DNA of 64,000 nucleotides from Petrosia ficiformis (taxonomy: Eukaryota; Porifera; Demospongiae; Haplosclerida; Petrosiidae). A model generated the notes under the pieces. It was not told where the DNA came from, did not search any database, and saw nothing but the letters and a program-made list of their open reading frames with translations. The stretch spans positions 55,407,746-55,471,745 of the forward strand of contig OX345636.1 in assembly GCA_947044365.1 (NCBI GenBank), given 5' to 3'. This document shows, one piece after another, positions 11,721 through 24,066 of the stretch (position 1 is its first letter; every line of letters begins with the position of its first letter). The translations under genes and the position numbers were made by a program.

Positions 11721-12285
11721 CTATAGAATATAATTATAATTTATATAGTGTAACAATTACAACACCTGTAGGCAGGCTGTGTCTGTTTTATAGTATTCTC
11801 GAAGTCGACACAATGATACTATAAATCAGACACACGCCAAATATAGGAATTAGCAACCAGTGTTCTTATTAGGCTTAAATCAGGTAAAGATCTCCACTTG
11901 AATATAAAACTATTAATTGCATGTTATAGTTGAGCAAGTATACGTGACCCCATGACTTTTGTTAAAAGGTATTTTGACCACAATGTTCACATTCCACATC
12001 CAATTATGCTGCCATAATGCTTCCAGCTTTGATACACCTATCATGTTGAAAGTAATGCCAGTGTAATGTGCATGTCTCTACTGACAATTTAACTACTTTG
12101 AATACACAAAAGGGTGTTACTATATTGTGATTACTGCTTATTGTGTGAGAATGAAGTTCATAAAATTTAAATCAGCGTGCATATTTAAACTGCAGTGTGC
12201 AAGCTCTTTATAACTGCTGGATATACTACAAAACATGTTTTTAAGACTATAGAATTGTAAAAAAAAATCAATAGCTGGTAATTTA
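11721..12285 (-). repeat. Inverted copy of copy B intron 20
   Basis: Read on the minus strand this matches 59345-59948 of copy B: GTTTTATAGTATT next to the exon, then GTGTCTGATTTATAGTATCA, CAACCAGTGTTCTTATTAGG, GGTCATGGGGT, CATCATGTTGAAAG-type sequence and AAAACATGTTTT. It shows that the exon 21-24 block was copied with its intron as genomic DNA, not by retroposition. Confidence 0.75.
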
Positions 12286-12529
12286 GGGTTGGTGCAAGTT
12301 TTATTTGCAGAAGCAATTGTTTCTATTTATAGTAGCAATTAATAGTTATATCAATGTCATTGCTTCAGTTAAAAACAAAGTGTGATTGTAATGAAAGACA
12401 ACTTCATTTCAGAATTCAAGTTATTATATATAAGTCTGATTATAATATTGGAAACTAAAGCTTTGAGAAAGCTAGAAGCTATATAATTATTATACGTATA
12501 ACAATTATTTTGGGAGCTAGCTCAATATT

Positions 12530-12935
12530 GGCGATCCGGGCCATCCAGGTGATCCGGTTTGCACTAGTGTTGTTTTAGTATGACTATAGTGACCACTTTT
12601 AGTTATAGTTATAGTATGCTAGCTTCTCAAACTTTTAGTTTAGTTATACTTTAGTTAACTAAAACAATATTAGGCTTACTGAAAGGGTTTTAGTTTTAGT
12701 TAACTACCTAAAAGTATCCATTATTGGCCATTTTTCATTTTTAGTTAGTTATAGTTATTACAGTAGACCTGTAATTCAGTTATGGTTGTTAACTAAAAGT
12801 CAAAATGCCTTACTAAAAGGGGTTTTAGTTATAGTTATAGTGAACTAAACAACACTAGTTTGTACACTGACCCATTCTCGTTGCATAGCGTTGGCTTGTG
12901 AGACAGTGTTCAAACCGGATCACCCAGATTTTATA
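12530..12935. mobile_element. Repeat with GGTGATCCGGTTTG inverted ends
   Basis: CCAGGTGATCCGGTTTGCAC near 12546 faces GTTCAAACCGGATCACCC near 12911. Between them is an unusual run built from TTAGTTATAGTTA and TTAGTTAACTA words, itself partly palindromic. A third, single CTGGGTGATCCG lies near 13800, so the outer element may extend to there and enclose the MITE at 13441. Confidence 0.5.
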
Positions 12936-13440
12936 TGTTTGAGCGCGCGCGAGCTCACAAAAAAAAATTGTATACGTGTGCGCATGCAACACATGTGTGA
13001 CGACCTAGAGGGTGCCTAGAGTGGTCATACGTTGCAAGGGCCTTTAGAGTAGTCATACATCCCAAAGGCCTATAGGACTGGTCACATGTTGCATGGGCCC
13101 TGACAAATAAATCGTTTGTACTGTCTCCTCTCCTCTGTTGGTGCGTGTATTCCTTTCTTCCAAATAACGAAGCACAATTTTGGTATCTATGACTTTGTGA
13201 TAAGGTCTCCTATCTAACTAAGTAAGTTAGAAGACTGTGTTATGTAAATGGAGGTTATAAAGGTAACTGAAAGTTTGTGCGTTGTCCTTTGGACTACTAA
13301 ACATTCAAACACTCTCTTTGCTATCTTCCTGGTGGTAGCGAAGCATAAATTTTACACGTACGGTTTTATAAGCAAGCAAGTCTTCTTTCCAGAAAAGTAA
13401 GTTAAACAAAACGGGAGAGTTAAAAAGGTGAAAAAGTAAA

Positions 13441-13719
13441 GTAATTGCGTGTAACTCCGGACACACCCAAACGTCGGACAATTATATCTATTTCGTACTC
13501 GTTTTCAACAAAGAGCAGCATTGCAACTACAATACATGCAATACATTATTTACTCACAAATACGTGATTCACACTGAAAAGTAATATTACTTCGGACAAT
13601 TTCTTACTCGTTCTCAACATTGCAACTACATTATCACTAGCTACACAAAAACGCAATTCACACTAACGAATAGTGAAATTGTCCGAAGTTTGGGTGTGTC
13701 CTGAGTTACCCGCAATTAC
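13441..13719 (+). mobile_element. 279-bp MITE with 42-bp TIRs
   Basis: The left end (13441-13482) and the inverse of the right end (13678-13719) match over about 42 bases with few differences. Key words are GTAATTGCG, GTAACTC, GGACACACCCAAAC and TCGGACAAT. The centre repeats TTGCAACTACA and ACTCGTT.CAAC. No coding capacity. Confidence 0.75.
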
Positions 13720-16700
13720 CTATTTATTATGTGCTCCGCCCACACATTTTCCTTGAAAATTAATTTGGGGATGTAGCCCAGTGTAATTATAGGCACGATC
13801 TGGGTGATCCGAATACTGCACTTGCTGTACTTGTCATATCAGCCTACAGGGTAAGATATTAATGTATGTATGTCTAGACAAGCTCTATTTGTCTGTACTA
13901 GATCTATCAATAATAATTTATAAAATTGCATATATAAACCTTTACTTTCCTTTTTATAGCAATACAACTCCGTCCCATTTCTAGTAAATAGAAAACTCAA
14001 TAAAGAATTTTGGCTCCTCTATACGTGTATGTAGTTGTAGCTCAGAAGTGTTCTAAGTGAACAGTGCTGACCCATGTACATGTCCAGAAGCATTCTCAAT
14101 GAGTAGTCCCTACTCCGTACTGGTGATAGTAGTCTGCAAGGTGAGATATTATAGCCATGTATGTATCAACTTGACAATTGCTAAGCCCCATTTGCTTTAA
14201 AAATGTTGTTTTGCATTCCGCTAATTAAATCACTGATAACAAACAAGATTATAATTATTACAATGATACATACTGAGGACAGGAGAGGACACTACTAGCA
14301 TCTTAATAATTATTGTGTATTATAATTATGTAGAAAATTTTATATAGTATGTCGTTACTGTTTAAATCACGATATATCGCATATCACAATATAAATATTC
14401 ATTTATACATAAACATTTTGCTACAGTTATGTTATTTTTTATCCTCTGCTCTTAAAACTTGCTGTACCTATTAAACTTAACTAGATACAACTATAAATTG
14501 AAATAAAGTAAAAAAAAATCTTAGGCTAGACAGTTACCTTGGTTGTCATCTTGCTCATGGGCAATGCCCACTTTTCAGGAAGTCATAGGTTTCCATGTTC
14601 CAGAATTAAGCTTGTTATTGTTTTAGCGACCTGCATAAACATTTAAGTTTGCAGAAAATCAACATGGATACCTTGTTTCCTGGTGCATGCAATAAAAGAA
14701 TTTTGACAAGTTCAAACATGATGCCATTTCTTTCAACTGCGCTTGCGTATATTATATCGATATAGAATATATAGTATTATGGCTTATTATATCGTCACAT
14801 ATCGATATAATTGCACTTTGGTTCTCAGATTCCAAATCTGCAACCTTCGTTAATAAATACATTTATATTTCAGGCGTAATACAAATTATTGTTAGTAATA
14901 ATCATTATACAGAGTTCGTTTTGAAGAGACTCATTCCACATGTGTGTTATTGATGTGACTACATCTATTAGAATATTCAATTTTATGATTGAAGGTTGCA
15001 AATGATGTAATTGACTGAAGACTGGCTATAATCTTTTGTAGTTAAATAGTTCTGAATCTAAGAGTGATCAATATAGAGATTGTATAGACTTAGTCATTAG
15101 GTTTGTAAAAGATACTCTGACAGAGTACGCCTCTTAACAACTTAGTGTGTTGTCTGAGATGAAAATCTATACAATTTCTATAATCTTTTGTAGTGTTTCT
15201 TTGTAACTTAAATTATGTGGTTGTACATTTTCAAGAACTTTCAACAATGTGAAACATGAAATATTATAGGACTTCAAGTAAACCACAGTATGACTTTTGA
15301 GCAATAAAGCTGTAATAACTAGTCAATGAGCTATTTTAAATTTTTTTTTGCATTTTATTAATGAATTGAGTAAGAGTAACTTTATATATATATATGAATG
15401 TTGTTGTTCACAATGAAGTCAAATTCTGATGTTATAACAGTTTAAATGTACATGTCAGACAAATTGAATGTTACATATGATTGTGCATCAAGTATTAAAA
15501 GATACACCATATAACAATACCTATACCACGAGGCGTGAGCGATCGCCATGGTAATCTTTGATGTACCGTGGGAAATTTATGCCCATAACATGCCTCTAGC
15601 CACTAAATCATCTTATTGAATTTCACAGTTTTTTCAGTAAACGCTAATTGGGATAGTACTATAGTTTCTACTTGACAACAGTGATGTCAAATGTGATTTA
15701 ATTGCATACTTTTGTGTTACCATGGTATAAAATACATATAGCCTGTTTGGAGGCAGTTATGGATATAGACAGTTAGGGGCAAAATGTGAGTGTGGTATTA
15801 TTACTGTGGAATAATCAAGTAATATCTGTTGTTTACACAGATATTAGAATGTTAAGGAAATAATAATACATTGCACTACTCTGAAGAGCATACCGTTTTA
15901 AGTGATTGTTATTAGCTACTTTCTCAAGTAAAAGAAACGTTTTGATATTGAGATATCATAATTGTAAATTTCATTAGTCAGTGAACTTTTTATTTGTTCT
16001 AAGAAGTTGCATTGCTTAATACCTGACCAGTGCAACTGTTCTCTTCTACAGTAATGCTGTACAGACTCATGATCACAGAAGTATAGTTCCACCAAACATC
16101 TTAGAGCATTTTGATATTTTGTGTGACAATGTATTCTACCAACACACTGTCTATTTCACAGATTGTTTCCACATTTATCATTATATATAATTAAAACTAT
16201 AATTATTTTTACATAATATTGGGATACAGAACGGAAAAAAATATCTATGCACTATAACAGTTATACGGATACTATAATAATAAATGCAATTGTTATAATA
16301 TTCACCATAAATCACTTCATTGTATTTTTTGTGGCAGAGGAATGCCTTTTACTAAGAGCATTTGTGATGTTGGCATATTGGAGGGTGACAAACGTATTGG
16401 GGCAGCAGCCATTACTTAGCATCTATTATCTACTGTATTTTGCCTTGCTCTAAAGCAGCTTTATTTTATTCATTCCATTCTTGCACAGGCACAGCACCAG
16501 CCTGATGGACAGTAAAGATACAGGCAGCAATTGGAAGAATGGTAACAAATAAGTGAGAAACTTTCATCATGGATAATATCTTTTCACACTATCCTGCAGT
16601 AGATGTATTAGTCCAGATGGACTGTATGTGATTTCTAAACACCGCAGTGGGATTATAAACCAGACCACAAGTGTTTCATCAGGACAAAGAGTGGTTGCTA

Positions 16701-17049
16701 AGTTGTGTAGCTGTTAGTATTCATAACAACTTGAAAGACATTCCATACACGTAATACATATATCCCAAGCAACTAAACCATAATTGAACAATAATAACTC
16801 CAGGTAGCAGGCATCCTATAGTATCAATTCATCTGTAATATGAATTTGTAATCTGAAAGCAAGCAATCATCATGAAACTTGTTATACAGGGATATTACTT
16901 AGTATACTTTCTTATTATGTTGTGGTAATTCCAGTTTCAGTGAGACCGTATTATGTAGCATGTACAAACACAACAACAACCCCATAAATTTCTAATTTCA
17001 GCATTTAAACTGAAGAGAACTTAGAGATATCTTTCTAATGATGCAAGGG
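13720..17049. other. Gene-free AT-rich stretch with decayed repeats
   Basis: No supportable gene. Near 14360-14420 and 14740-14815 there are facing ATATCG-rich blocks, possibly the worn ends of another hAT-like MITE. A MITE family 2 copy sits at 15533-15770. Short open frames (for example 16247-16453) have no domain or splice context. Confidence 0.45.
15533..15770 (-). mobile_element. MITE family 2, copy 2
   Basis: Reverse-orientation copy of the element at 10575-10872. It opens with ATACCACGAGGCG and GATCGCCATGGTAATC, continues CCCATAACATGCCTCTAGCC and ends in GAGGCAGTTATGG. It is intact across the point where the third copy has been broken by an inversion (CATAACATGCC joined to ATTTATGCC), and so serves as the reference for that event. 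Confidence 0.7.
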
Positions 17050-17067
17050 ATATCAATTTATTAATGT

Positions 17068-17960
17068 TATAGATTGTTGGTGAAGTGGGTCCTGAACGCT
17101 ATTCTTCAACTGCAAAAAAACAACTCATTAGAAACATTATTAAAAAGATACAAGGATGTCATTGACAATAGGCTGTTAGCTGGGTACTTCGAAGCCACTA
17201 TACACATTGACAAAGCTGCTATATCCCATGTTTTCATAAATCTTGTCCAGTACCTTATGCTTTACATGATAAGATGGAAGCTGAGTTAGATCAACTGAAA
17301 GAGCAAAACGTCATTGAACCTTTGACCTTTTCTGAGTGAGCAGCATCTGTTCGTACTGAAAAATGATAACTCTGTACATATCTGTGGAAATTTTAAATCC
17401 TGTTACTAATTCCTAAGATAGAACATTTATTCACGGAGTGACCTTCCCAAAACTCTTGGAATTAAATACCTGACTTCTACTCCCTACCATCCAGCATTGA
17501 ATGGACTTGAACAAGTCGTGCAAATGTTTCAAAGTAGCATTTCTAAACTTTCTGAAGGTTCCATTGAGGATAACCAATCTCACCTCTTATTCTACAATCA
17601 TATTACACCCCAGAACACTACTGGACTATCCCCAGCAGAACTATTACAAGGTCGTTGTTTACGATCAAGGTTTGATCTCATTAAAGCAGATTTGAACAGA
17701 AAAATTGAGAAAAAACACTATTTTGACAGTCATAAAAGACTCAGATCTTTTGAAGTTGGACAACCTGATTATGTGTGTAACTTTGGACAAGGAAGGAAAT
17801 TGCTACCAGAACAGATACTTCAGTCAGCTTATGATTTTACTGCCCGATGGTGGAGTGTATAAACATCACATCAATCATATTCGTTCACAAACATCTCTGA
17901 CCCGTAAACTGGAGGCAATAAAGCTGAAGAAATACATACAACATACATGAAATATCTCTA
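17068..17960 (+). pseudogene. Ty3/gypsy pol remnant: RT start and integrase end
   Basis: 17074-17400 encodes in shifting frames the usual entry to a gypsy reverse transcriptase: LLKRYKDV, HIDKAA, then KMEAELDQLKEQNVIEPL and SEWAAS, then ICGNFK. The sequence then jumps directly to an integrase C-terminus at about 17440-17860: TPYHPALNGLEQVVQMF, TPQNTTGLSPAELLQGR, LRSRFDL, FDSHKRLRSFEVGQPDYV and FGQGRKLLP. GGVYKHHINHIR follows in another frame. RT palm, RNase H and the integrase core are missing, and there are several frameshifts. No LTRs, primer-binding site or env-like frame are seen. It is a dead fragment. Confidence 0.7.
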
Positions 17961-20368
17961 ACTTCACAATGTACAGACTAATTAATGGTCACTGACAACA
18001 ACACTATTGTGCTCCAGTATGCACAAATCTAGTATAAGCATCTTTAGTTAAATACTTTTTTTAATTTTGTTAACAGAAAATATCATAGTCATGTCAGCTC
18101 ACCATCATATATTTATTTGGAAAGAGGAGGAATAATATCATTACTGCAGGATTGTTGCATGTATAAGCAATACTCATTACTGTATACAGAAGACGTAACA
18201 TTCAATTTGTCTCACATTCATAATTTTGTTCCCACTTCATTAGTAGCAAAAGTAAAGTTAATCAAGCGGCAAAAGATGTGCCTTTCTCCTTTAGTTTTGT
18301 TGTCCTTTCGATAGTTATACTTGAAAAAATATATTAATGCTGCATGCAGATGCTCCCAATTACAAAATAATGAGATAATTATATATAGATGTCCACATTA
18401 ATGAATGTGACTATGCAAGAGAAGAGATCTGTTTTTTGTAAGTACGTACAATTAGAATAATATGTATGACACACTAATACTGAGTTGTATATAGCAAGTG
18501 TCATGAGTAGTGCACACTGACAAGAGAATTTACTGATATTCTGAAAAACAGATAATTACTTTTGATGACCAATACGTACTGATCTGATATCAGAAATCAT
18601 TAGAAGGTAGATATAATAGTATATTTATCATCTGGTTTCTGATTAGTTCTTTAATGACATGATCTTTTTGTAAATAATTGTGATTTGCGTAACAGCAGTT
18701 GTTATAATCATAAGAAATGGCTAATACCAATATTATATAGAGTGAGACCGACTATCAATTGTTGTGTAGATGAGATTCTAGAGACCAGCAGTGATTAAGC
18801 AAGTCCATTTCACAAAGGGCATATAGTTTTATAGAATTATTGTAACTATGATTGTGTCAAACTGTAGCTCTGCAGACTCACTCATCTTGATCTTCTTCAT
18901 AATGTGAACTATTCTTCATGTTTTCATCAAACCATTTACAACATAATTGCTTCTCTGGCTGATTCTTTCATTACTTAATATGGGCAGGAAAGACTTTGGT
19001 TGTTTGAAGAGCAGGATAGTGCTATCCGGAACATGTACTTCAGAGGGATAGTCAGGTAAAGACAGTTGAATCAGAGTAATGACATGATACTACTCTTTTT
19101 TACAAGATGAATAGCACTATCTTTGTAATTTGGGGTTTAATTGTAAGAGAGAATGAAATATATATTTTGACTGATGATGCAAGTAAGATGTTACATGTGT
19201 GATAATAGTTTATTTGCCTCAGAAACAACTTCAGTTCTATCAGTAATGTAGGTTCTTTGATAGTTCTCTGTACTTGGGTATAAAAATAGTTTATCTATTA
19301 TATGTCCTACATATTGAATGTGGAGACGTATGAAAACACATTTGTCTTTCTGGAGATGAGCTCATCCTTCTGCCAGGTGATGAAAAACTTCTTTTACAAC
19401 CTGCAAATTGTCTCCAGTCAAAGTTACAACATCCAAAATGTCATCTAGTAACATGCAATATGACTGAGACCCTGGAGTAGAGTTACTAGTGAAATCAGTA
19501 CTTTTACCCAGAGTTGCATTGAATATTTGTTCATTCAGATGTGTTGAGGGAATACATTTATAAGTTGTTCTATGTATACCAAATACTTAGTTTCTGTGAA
19601 AATATATACACTGATCTGAACACTTCTATCCTTAATGAATACAAAAATGACTGTACAGGAGGTGCACCTGCTGAAATTCTTGGTTCGATTACATAGCCTT
19701 CATTCAACCACCTTGACTATCTTTTCATTTATATAATATATAGGGGATATGGAACTTTATGCAAGCTTAAGAGATGTTGAGTTGTATATACTGTCAATAT
19801 GAGAGTACTCCCTGATATCTGACTTAATGTTTTAGCACAATTATAATTATGTAACATTCAAACTCAATATAATTTGGAATGCATTCCTAGTGAGACAAAA
19901 TATTTGAAGTGCTTGTAGCTATACAGCCTCAGTGGTATGCTGTTGTAAATATCCAAAATACGTAATAGCTTGTACTTTGGGAAGGTGATAGGAGCAATTT
20001 TAAAATGGTGTCCGTTGGGGGTTAGGGACTAAGGTGACCTGTTCCACATATTATCAGGACATTTCTTTTTTTTTAAGAATGGAAATTCTTAGTGTAGCTG
20101 GTGCTATCATTTTGTTTGGTATAGTTGTTACAACAAAGGTGGAACTGTAATAAGCTCCAAGTAGCTATGGCTAGTAAAAATTTATTTTCTCATTATGAGG
20201 ATGATTTTTACTGCAGCCGTGCAATAATTATGTTCTCAATTATTTTGCCCGACCTTTATAGTTCTTTTAAATAAATGTTAACCATAACATTGCTACAATT
20301 AATAATAATAGAATAATAATTAATAAAAACAATAGGTAGCTATTAGTAAAATTTTGTAATTGTAATAA
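17961..20368. other. Intergenic with gypsy debris
   Basis: No intact gene. The interval contains the minus-strand RT fragment at 19240-19720 and, at 18530-18620, a sequence resembling the right edge of the window (63850-63960: CTGATATTCTGA, CAGATAATTAC, TCTGGTTTCT), probably a hAT-type repeat end. The rest is unique-looking AT-rich DNA. Confidence 0.4.
19240..19720 (-). pseudogene. Ty3/gypsy reverse-transcriptase palm fragment
   Basis: On the minus strand, with frameshifts, one reads SQSYCMLLDDIL (the YxDD-type catalytic region, here L-D-D), TGDNLQ, then EVFHHLAEG and LQKDKCVF followed by QYVGHIIDK. That is the order palm, connection and H.L.GL.LkkdKC.F of a gypsy RT. It is the segment missing from the plus-strand pol remnant at 17068-17960, which suggests that one element has been cut and inverted. 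Confidence 0.55.
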
Positions 20369-20839
20369 TTATACTTCGATTAAGGTTTTGTTACCACAGA
20401 CACATTCAGATTTCTCTTCTTCAAGATCTATACAATGACATGATTTAGAACAGCATGCCCCACAGTCAGCAGCACCTTTACATCCCCCATAGCCTGACTC
20501 TAATGAAGCACATGTCATATATGCACTTAATATTACACTATTATCATCTACACAACGAGGAGGACCAGAAAAACATGCCCATCCTGCATCTTTTGTCCAT
20601 CCCCAATAACAGGTTTTATTAGCAGATAATTTACATGCTTCTCCTGTTCCAACTGGATTACCACATTTTCTCTGGCAATCTTCACTTCCATTATATCCAT
20701 TACCACCATTATTCCAAGTGCATATGATATCAGCATTAGCACATGGTGGTATACACACTACTACCACTTCAGGTTTACTATCTCCTGACACAAATATATA
20801 ACAGAGGGATGAGATCAGTATCAATTGAAATAGGCTCAT
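20369..20839 (-). CDS. Secreted cysteine-rich protein, 156 aa
   Basis: Single-exon minus-strand gene. The ATG at 20839 gives a clean signal peptide (MSLFQLILISSLCYIFVSG); the frame extends seven codons upstream but only to a GTG. The mature part has 18 cysteines, including a CC pair and closely spaced CxC sites near the C-terminus (GACCSKSCHC). It also has three N-glycosylation sequons (NGS, NKT twice) and Trp/Tyr-rich CYWGWTKDAGWACF. There is no membrane segment or GPI-like tail; the end is acidic, then CVCGNKTLIEV. The spacing hints at two disulfide-knotted units, but I do not recognise the family. It is probably an extracellular protein; its function is not assigned. Confidence 0.75.
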   Translation of the reverse strand: MSLFQLILISSLCYIFVSGDSKPEVVVVCIPPCANADIICTWNNGGNGYNGSEDCQRKCGNPVGTGEACKLSANKTCYWGWTKDAGWACFSGPPRCVDDNSVILSAYMTCASLESGYGGCKGAADCGACCSKSCHCIDLEEEKSECVCGNKTLIEV

Positions 20840-20879
20840 TTTGGTGACCTTTGTATTCACACCTTCAATATACTAATTG

Positions 20880-22460
20880 ACATGTGATAGGGCTATCTAA
20901 ACACATTACATCATAACTGATACTTTTGCAATCAATCTCATCGCTGCTATGTAATATAGCCAATATAATTATTTGCAATAGTAGATCTGACTACCAGCTA
21001 CTTAAGCTAGGTTTTTTGAAGGATAAACATTTCACTGTTGATGAAGCATGATCTCATCTATAAAATATATTTCTCTTCAATCAGTGTTTATGCCACTTTT
21101 GGGGGAAATAATTATATTACTAAAGTATGCTAGAATTTTATTACTAATGCTGTGATGTATATTAAGAATAGAAAGATGCACAAATATTAAACATGTGCAT
21201 AATCAAGTCGTACTCGATACTGAATTCAAAACTATATCCCTTTAGAGCGTTAATTGTTTACGGATGGTTTAATGATTGATGACTTCATTCATAATCTTTA
21301 TTAGCTCTGCATTGTTATCATGTCAGTAAGTTCTATAAATAACCTAAATCAGATCAGTATGTTATGATAAATACATGTAACTGCTATACACAGACTTTCA
21401 TAGTCTCGCAAGCCAGACTCCACCTCTAATAATCAGATTATTAGGGTGGAGTACGGGTCGCGAGATGAAGTCTTTCGTGCTAGTAACACGGTAGTAGATA
21501 TTTAGTTATAAAGTAGATAATAATTTAACGAATGTTCGAAACAATCCTAAATTATAGTTAAAGAGTTGTTTCAAGTTGTAAAATTTTTATTATTTTTTTA
21601 CAGTTGGGCCTCCTATAGTCTCATTGGCAGTCTTGTGAGACTAACTTGTGTATACGGGAATCAATGTACTGAATATATAAATATGCCCACTGTGAATATT
21701 ATACATATTTATACAATATAAATCAAAGTGACTGCCATTGCAATGCAGCGGGAATATATCATATCCCCTAGAGATTAGCTATAGATATCACACAGGAATT
21801 GACATTTTTTCAAATAAATGAAAAATAGCATGACTAAATGATTATGAACATGATTTATAGCAAAAAAATGTAATCACTCAGAAGGAAAGTTAACTGTTAT
21901 GCTAAAAACCCAGACATTGGATTGACTTGACTTGTATACACTTTGAGAACTTAGGACGGGACTCTCACCTATGTGGCGGCAAAGTAATATTTCATGTGAA
22001 ACAAACAAAAATTATTATAAACATAGTACACCGACAAAAAAATCATAATAATTATTATCATCATGTGTGTTATGTTTATATCATGATGATTTGCATGGGT
22101 CTGTGTCTTATAATCATAAAAATTGATAACAAAATTCTTTACGGAAATTCTGCTATCAGTAAAACTGTGACAGAAGAAGGACTGAGTGGATGCTATCAAC
22201 TGAACTGAATTAAATGTAAATACAAAAGGCACATAAAAAATAGCTTGTTTGAGCTGTCAATGTTTGTAGTTTTTCCAATGTTTTTGCAACAGATACACAG
22301 ACGTAGACACACAATATGATTAACATAAGCTTCGCAGGGAGAGTAATTATGATGATTTCAGATAATTTAAGTTTCATATTTATGATAGAAAGTCTAGACT
22401 CACCTCAGGAAATATGATTCAAGAAGAGTTATGATTGGTATTCAAATATGTATACTGTTT
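20880..22460. other. Intergenic, one GC-richer palindrome
   Basis: No gene. At 21397-21480 a GC-richer patch contains a hairpin (CTCCACCTCTAATAATC facing GATTATTAGGGTGGAG) flanked by TAGTCTCGCAAGCCAGAC. A related inverse GTCTTGTGAGACTA lies near 21633, so 21397-21650 may be a small MITE. Overlapping frames at 21927-22232 on both strands lack coding character. Confidence 0.4.
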
Positions 22461-22497
22461 TAAATGTCCAAAAATCGGTTATATTGTATATATTCAG

Positions 22498-23092
22498 TTC
22501 AAGTTACTAGTGATAGTTCTATTCCTGATAATATATACACTGGCCAAATTTGTTATGTAAAGAAGGGAACAAACAGATGGTGTATGGTATTCATGGCCAT
22601 ACAGAATATTGAAGTATTCCTAGAGGTATTTCTAATACATAATTATAATATTAATACTTATCATAAGATTATTTTACATTTCAGTATGTGAAAGAGGAAT
22701 ATGCAGATTATGATAAAGATGGCATGATCCGGTTTGTTTCATAGATACTGTGAATAAATTATATAGATTTAGTGAAAACGAATCAAGATGGTTTGACTAT
22801 TGACCCGATTAGAAAACCGTTGAGTATATTTTTTGTAATTATATAATTCACACACTTATAATATTGATATTATCATTACTGCCGTTGGTATTACATACAT
22901 TTGTATAGATAAGAAAGAGAGATGCTGATCTGTTTAGTACAGTAGAACTTCCTATTCCTCCATCCTGCGGAGTGACTATCTGGTCTAAAGTATCACAGGA
23001 TAGTGAGGAATGTTTGAGTTACACTGTACCTCTAATTGGAATTCATTCTGATGTTGATGAAATATGTATTAAACTTTTTCTAGTAACTATAG
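22498..23092 (+). pseudogene. Diverged exons 21-23 of the Kelch/ZU5 gene, first plus-strand set
   Basis: Exon 21 (22498-22625) is 128 bases, exactly as in copy B, and encodes SSIPDNIYTGQICYVKKGTN, then RWCMVFMAIQNIEVFLE. Exon 22 (from 22685) starts YVKEEYADYDKDGMIRF and then needs a frameshift to continue to DGLTIDPIRKPL. Exon 23 (from 22910) encodes IRKRDADLF, IPPSCGVTIWSK and VPLIGIHSD. It is clearly homologous but much more diverged than the inverted block at 10431-11720, so it comes from an older paralogue. Confidence 0.65.
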
Positions 23093-23549
23093 TATTACAT
23101 CATGTATATTATATTATATTTATAATAGCTGTTATAAGTTATACGTAATATTTTTTTTTATACTAATGGAATCATCTGGTCAAAACATAGTGCTGCTATA
23201 CCACATCATACAAACATTGATTATATTGCTTGATTTTAATTTGTATGCAAGAAGCTAACAAAATGATGCATTATGTAGGGGGGCAACATCTTCTCATTAA
23301 TAATAGGAAGTTTTACTCTGTTTGGTGGCTGAACAATGGAATTTTATTAATTAATCAAAATTTACATAGAATAGGAGATACACGGTGTTCTAATATAAAC
23401 AAGTAGCTGGTATGGAATCCTATAAATTGATACAACATTATAAGGAGTTATATGGCATAGAAACAATGGATGATTATGTAACCAAAATCTAATAGTATAT
23501 AAATTGGTGAATTGGCTGAGATTCTGAAATTGATTAATTATCACTAACT

Positions 23550-23799
23550 TCAAGTCGATTGATAATTGATTAAATCAGCGGAAGTAATTAGGCCAATTAA
23601 GTGAATTAATACAGGTAACTCCTCCCATTTGATGATCAATAAGGCTTCCTGTCACTTCCATATTGTACATCATTTGCCGTCACATGCTTGAAAAGTATGT
23701 CTTCTGGAAAAATTAACACAATTGATATCGCAGACTTATAATCGATAATCAGAAGATTTTTCAATATCGATTGATTAATCGATTAATCATCCCAGCCCT
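23550..23799 (-). mobile_element. hAT-like MITE, copy 2
   Basis: Reverse-orientation copy of 857-1120. It ends TCATCCCAGCCC at 23799 and shares GGCCAATTAAG, ACTCCTCCCATTTGATGATC and AAGCATGTGACGG-type sequence with the first copy. Confidence 0.6.
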
Positions 23800-24066
23800 A
23801 TTAAAATTGGTATTGCGATATCAATTTTTGTTTAGTAAAAGAATATAAATATCACATGTTTACATTAACAATGTCAAAAGTTACAATTGTTGCTTGGACA
23901 CTTCTCTTCTTGCTTAAGTAGCTACATTTTTGGTTAATTACATTGTTGATCGTCGACAATTTAGTTCCACTGTATATCTCAGCCACAAAAGCTGTATATA
24001 AACATAACATTTGTTGGGAACCTGTATTTCAAGAGTGGCATGTAACCTTACATTGTCGAACAGCCA

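Noticed and set aside
21927..22232. Overlapping 87-93 codon frames on opposite strands
   Set aside because: AT-rich sequence without codon structure, splice partners or motif on either strand.
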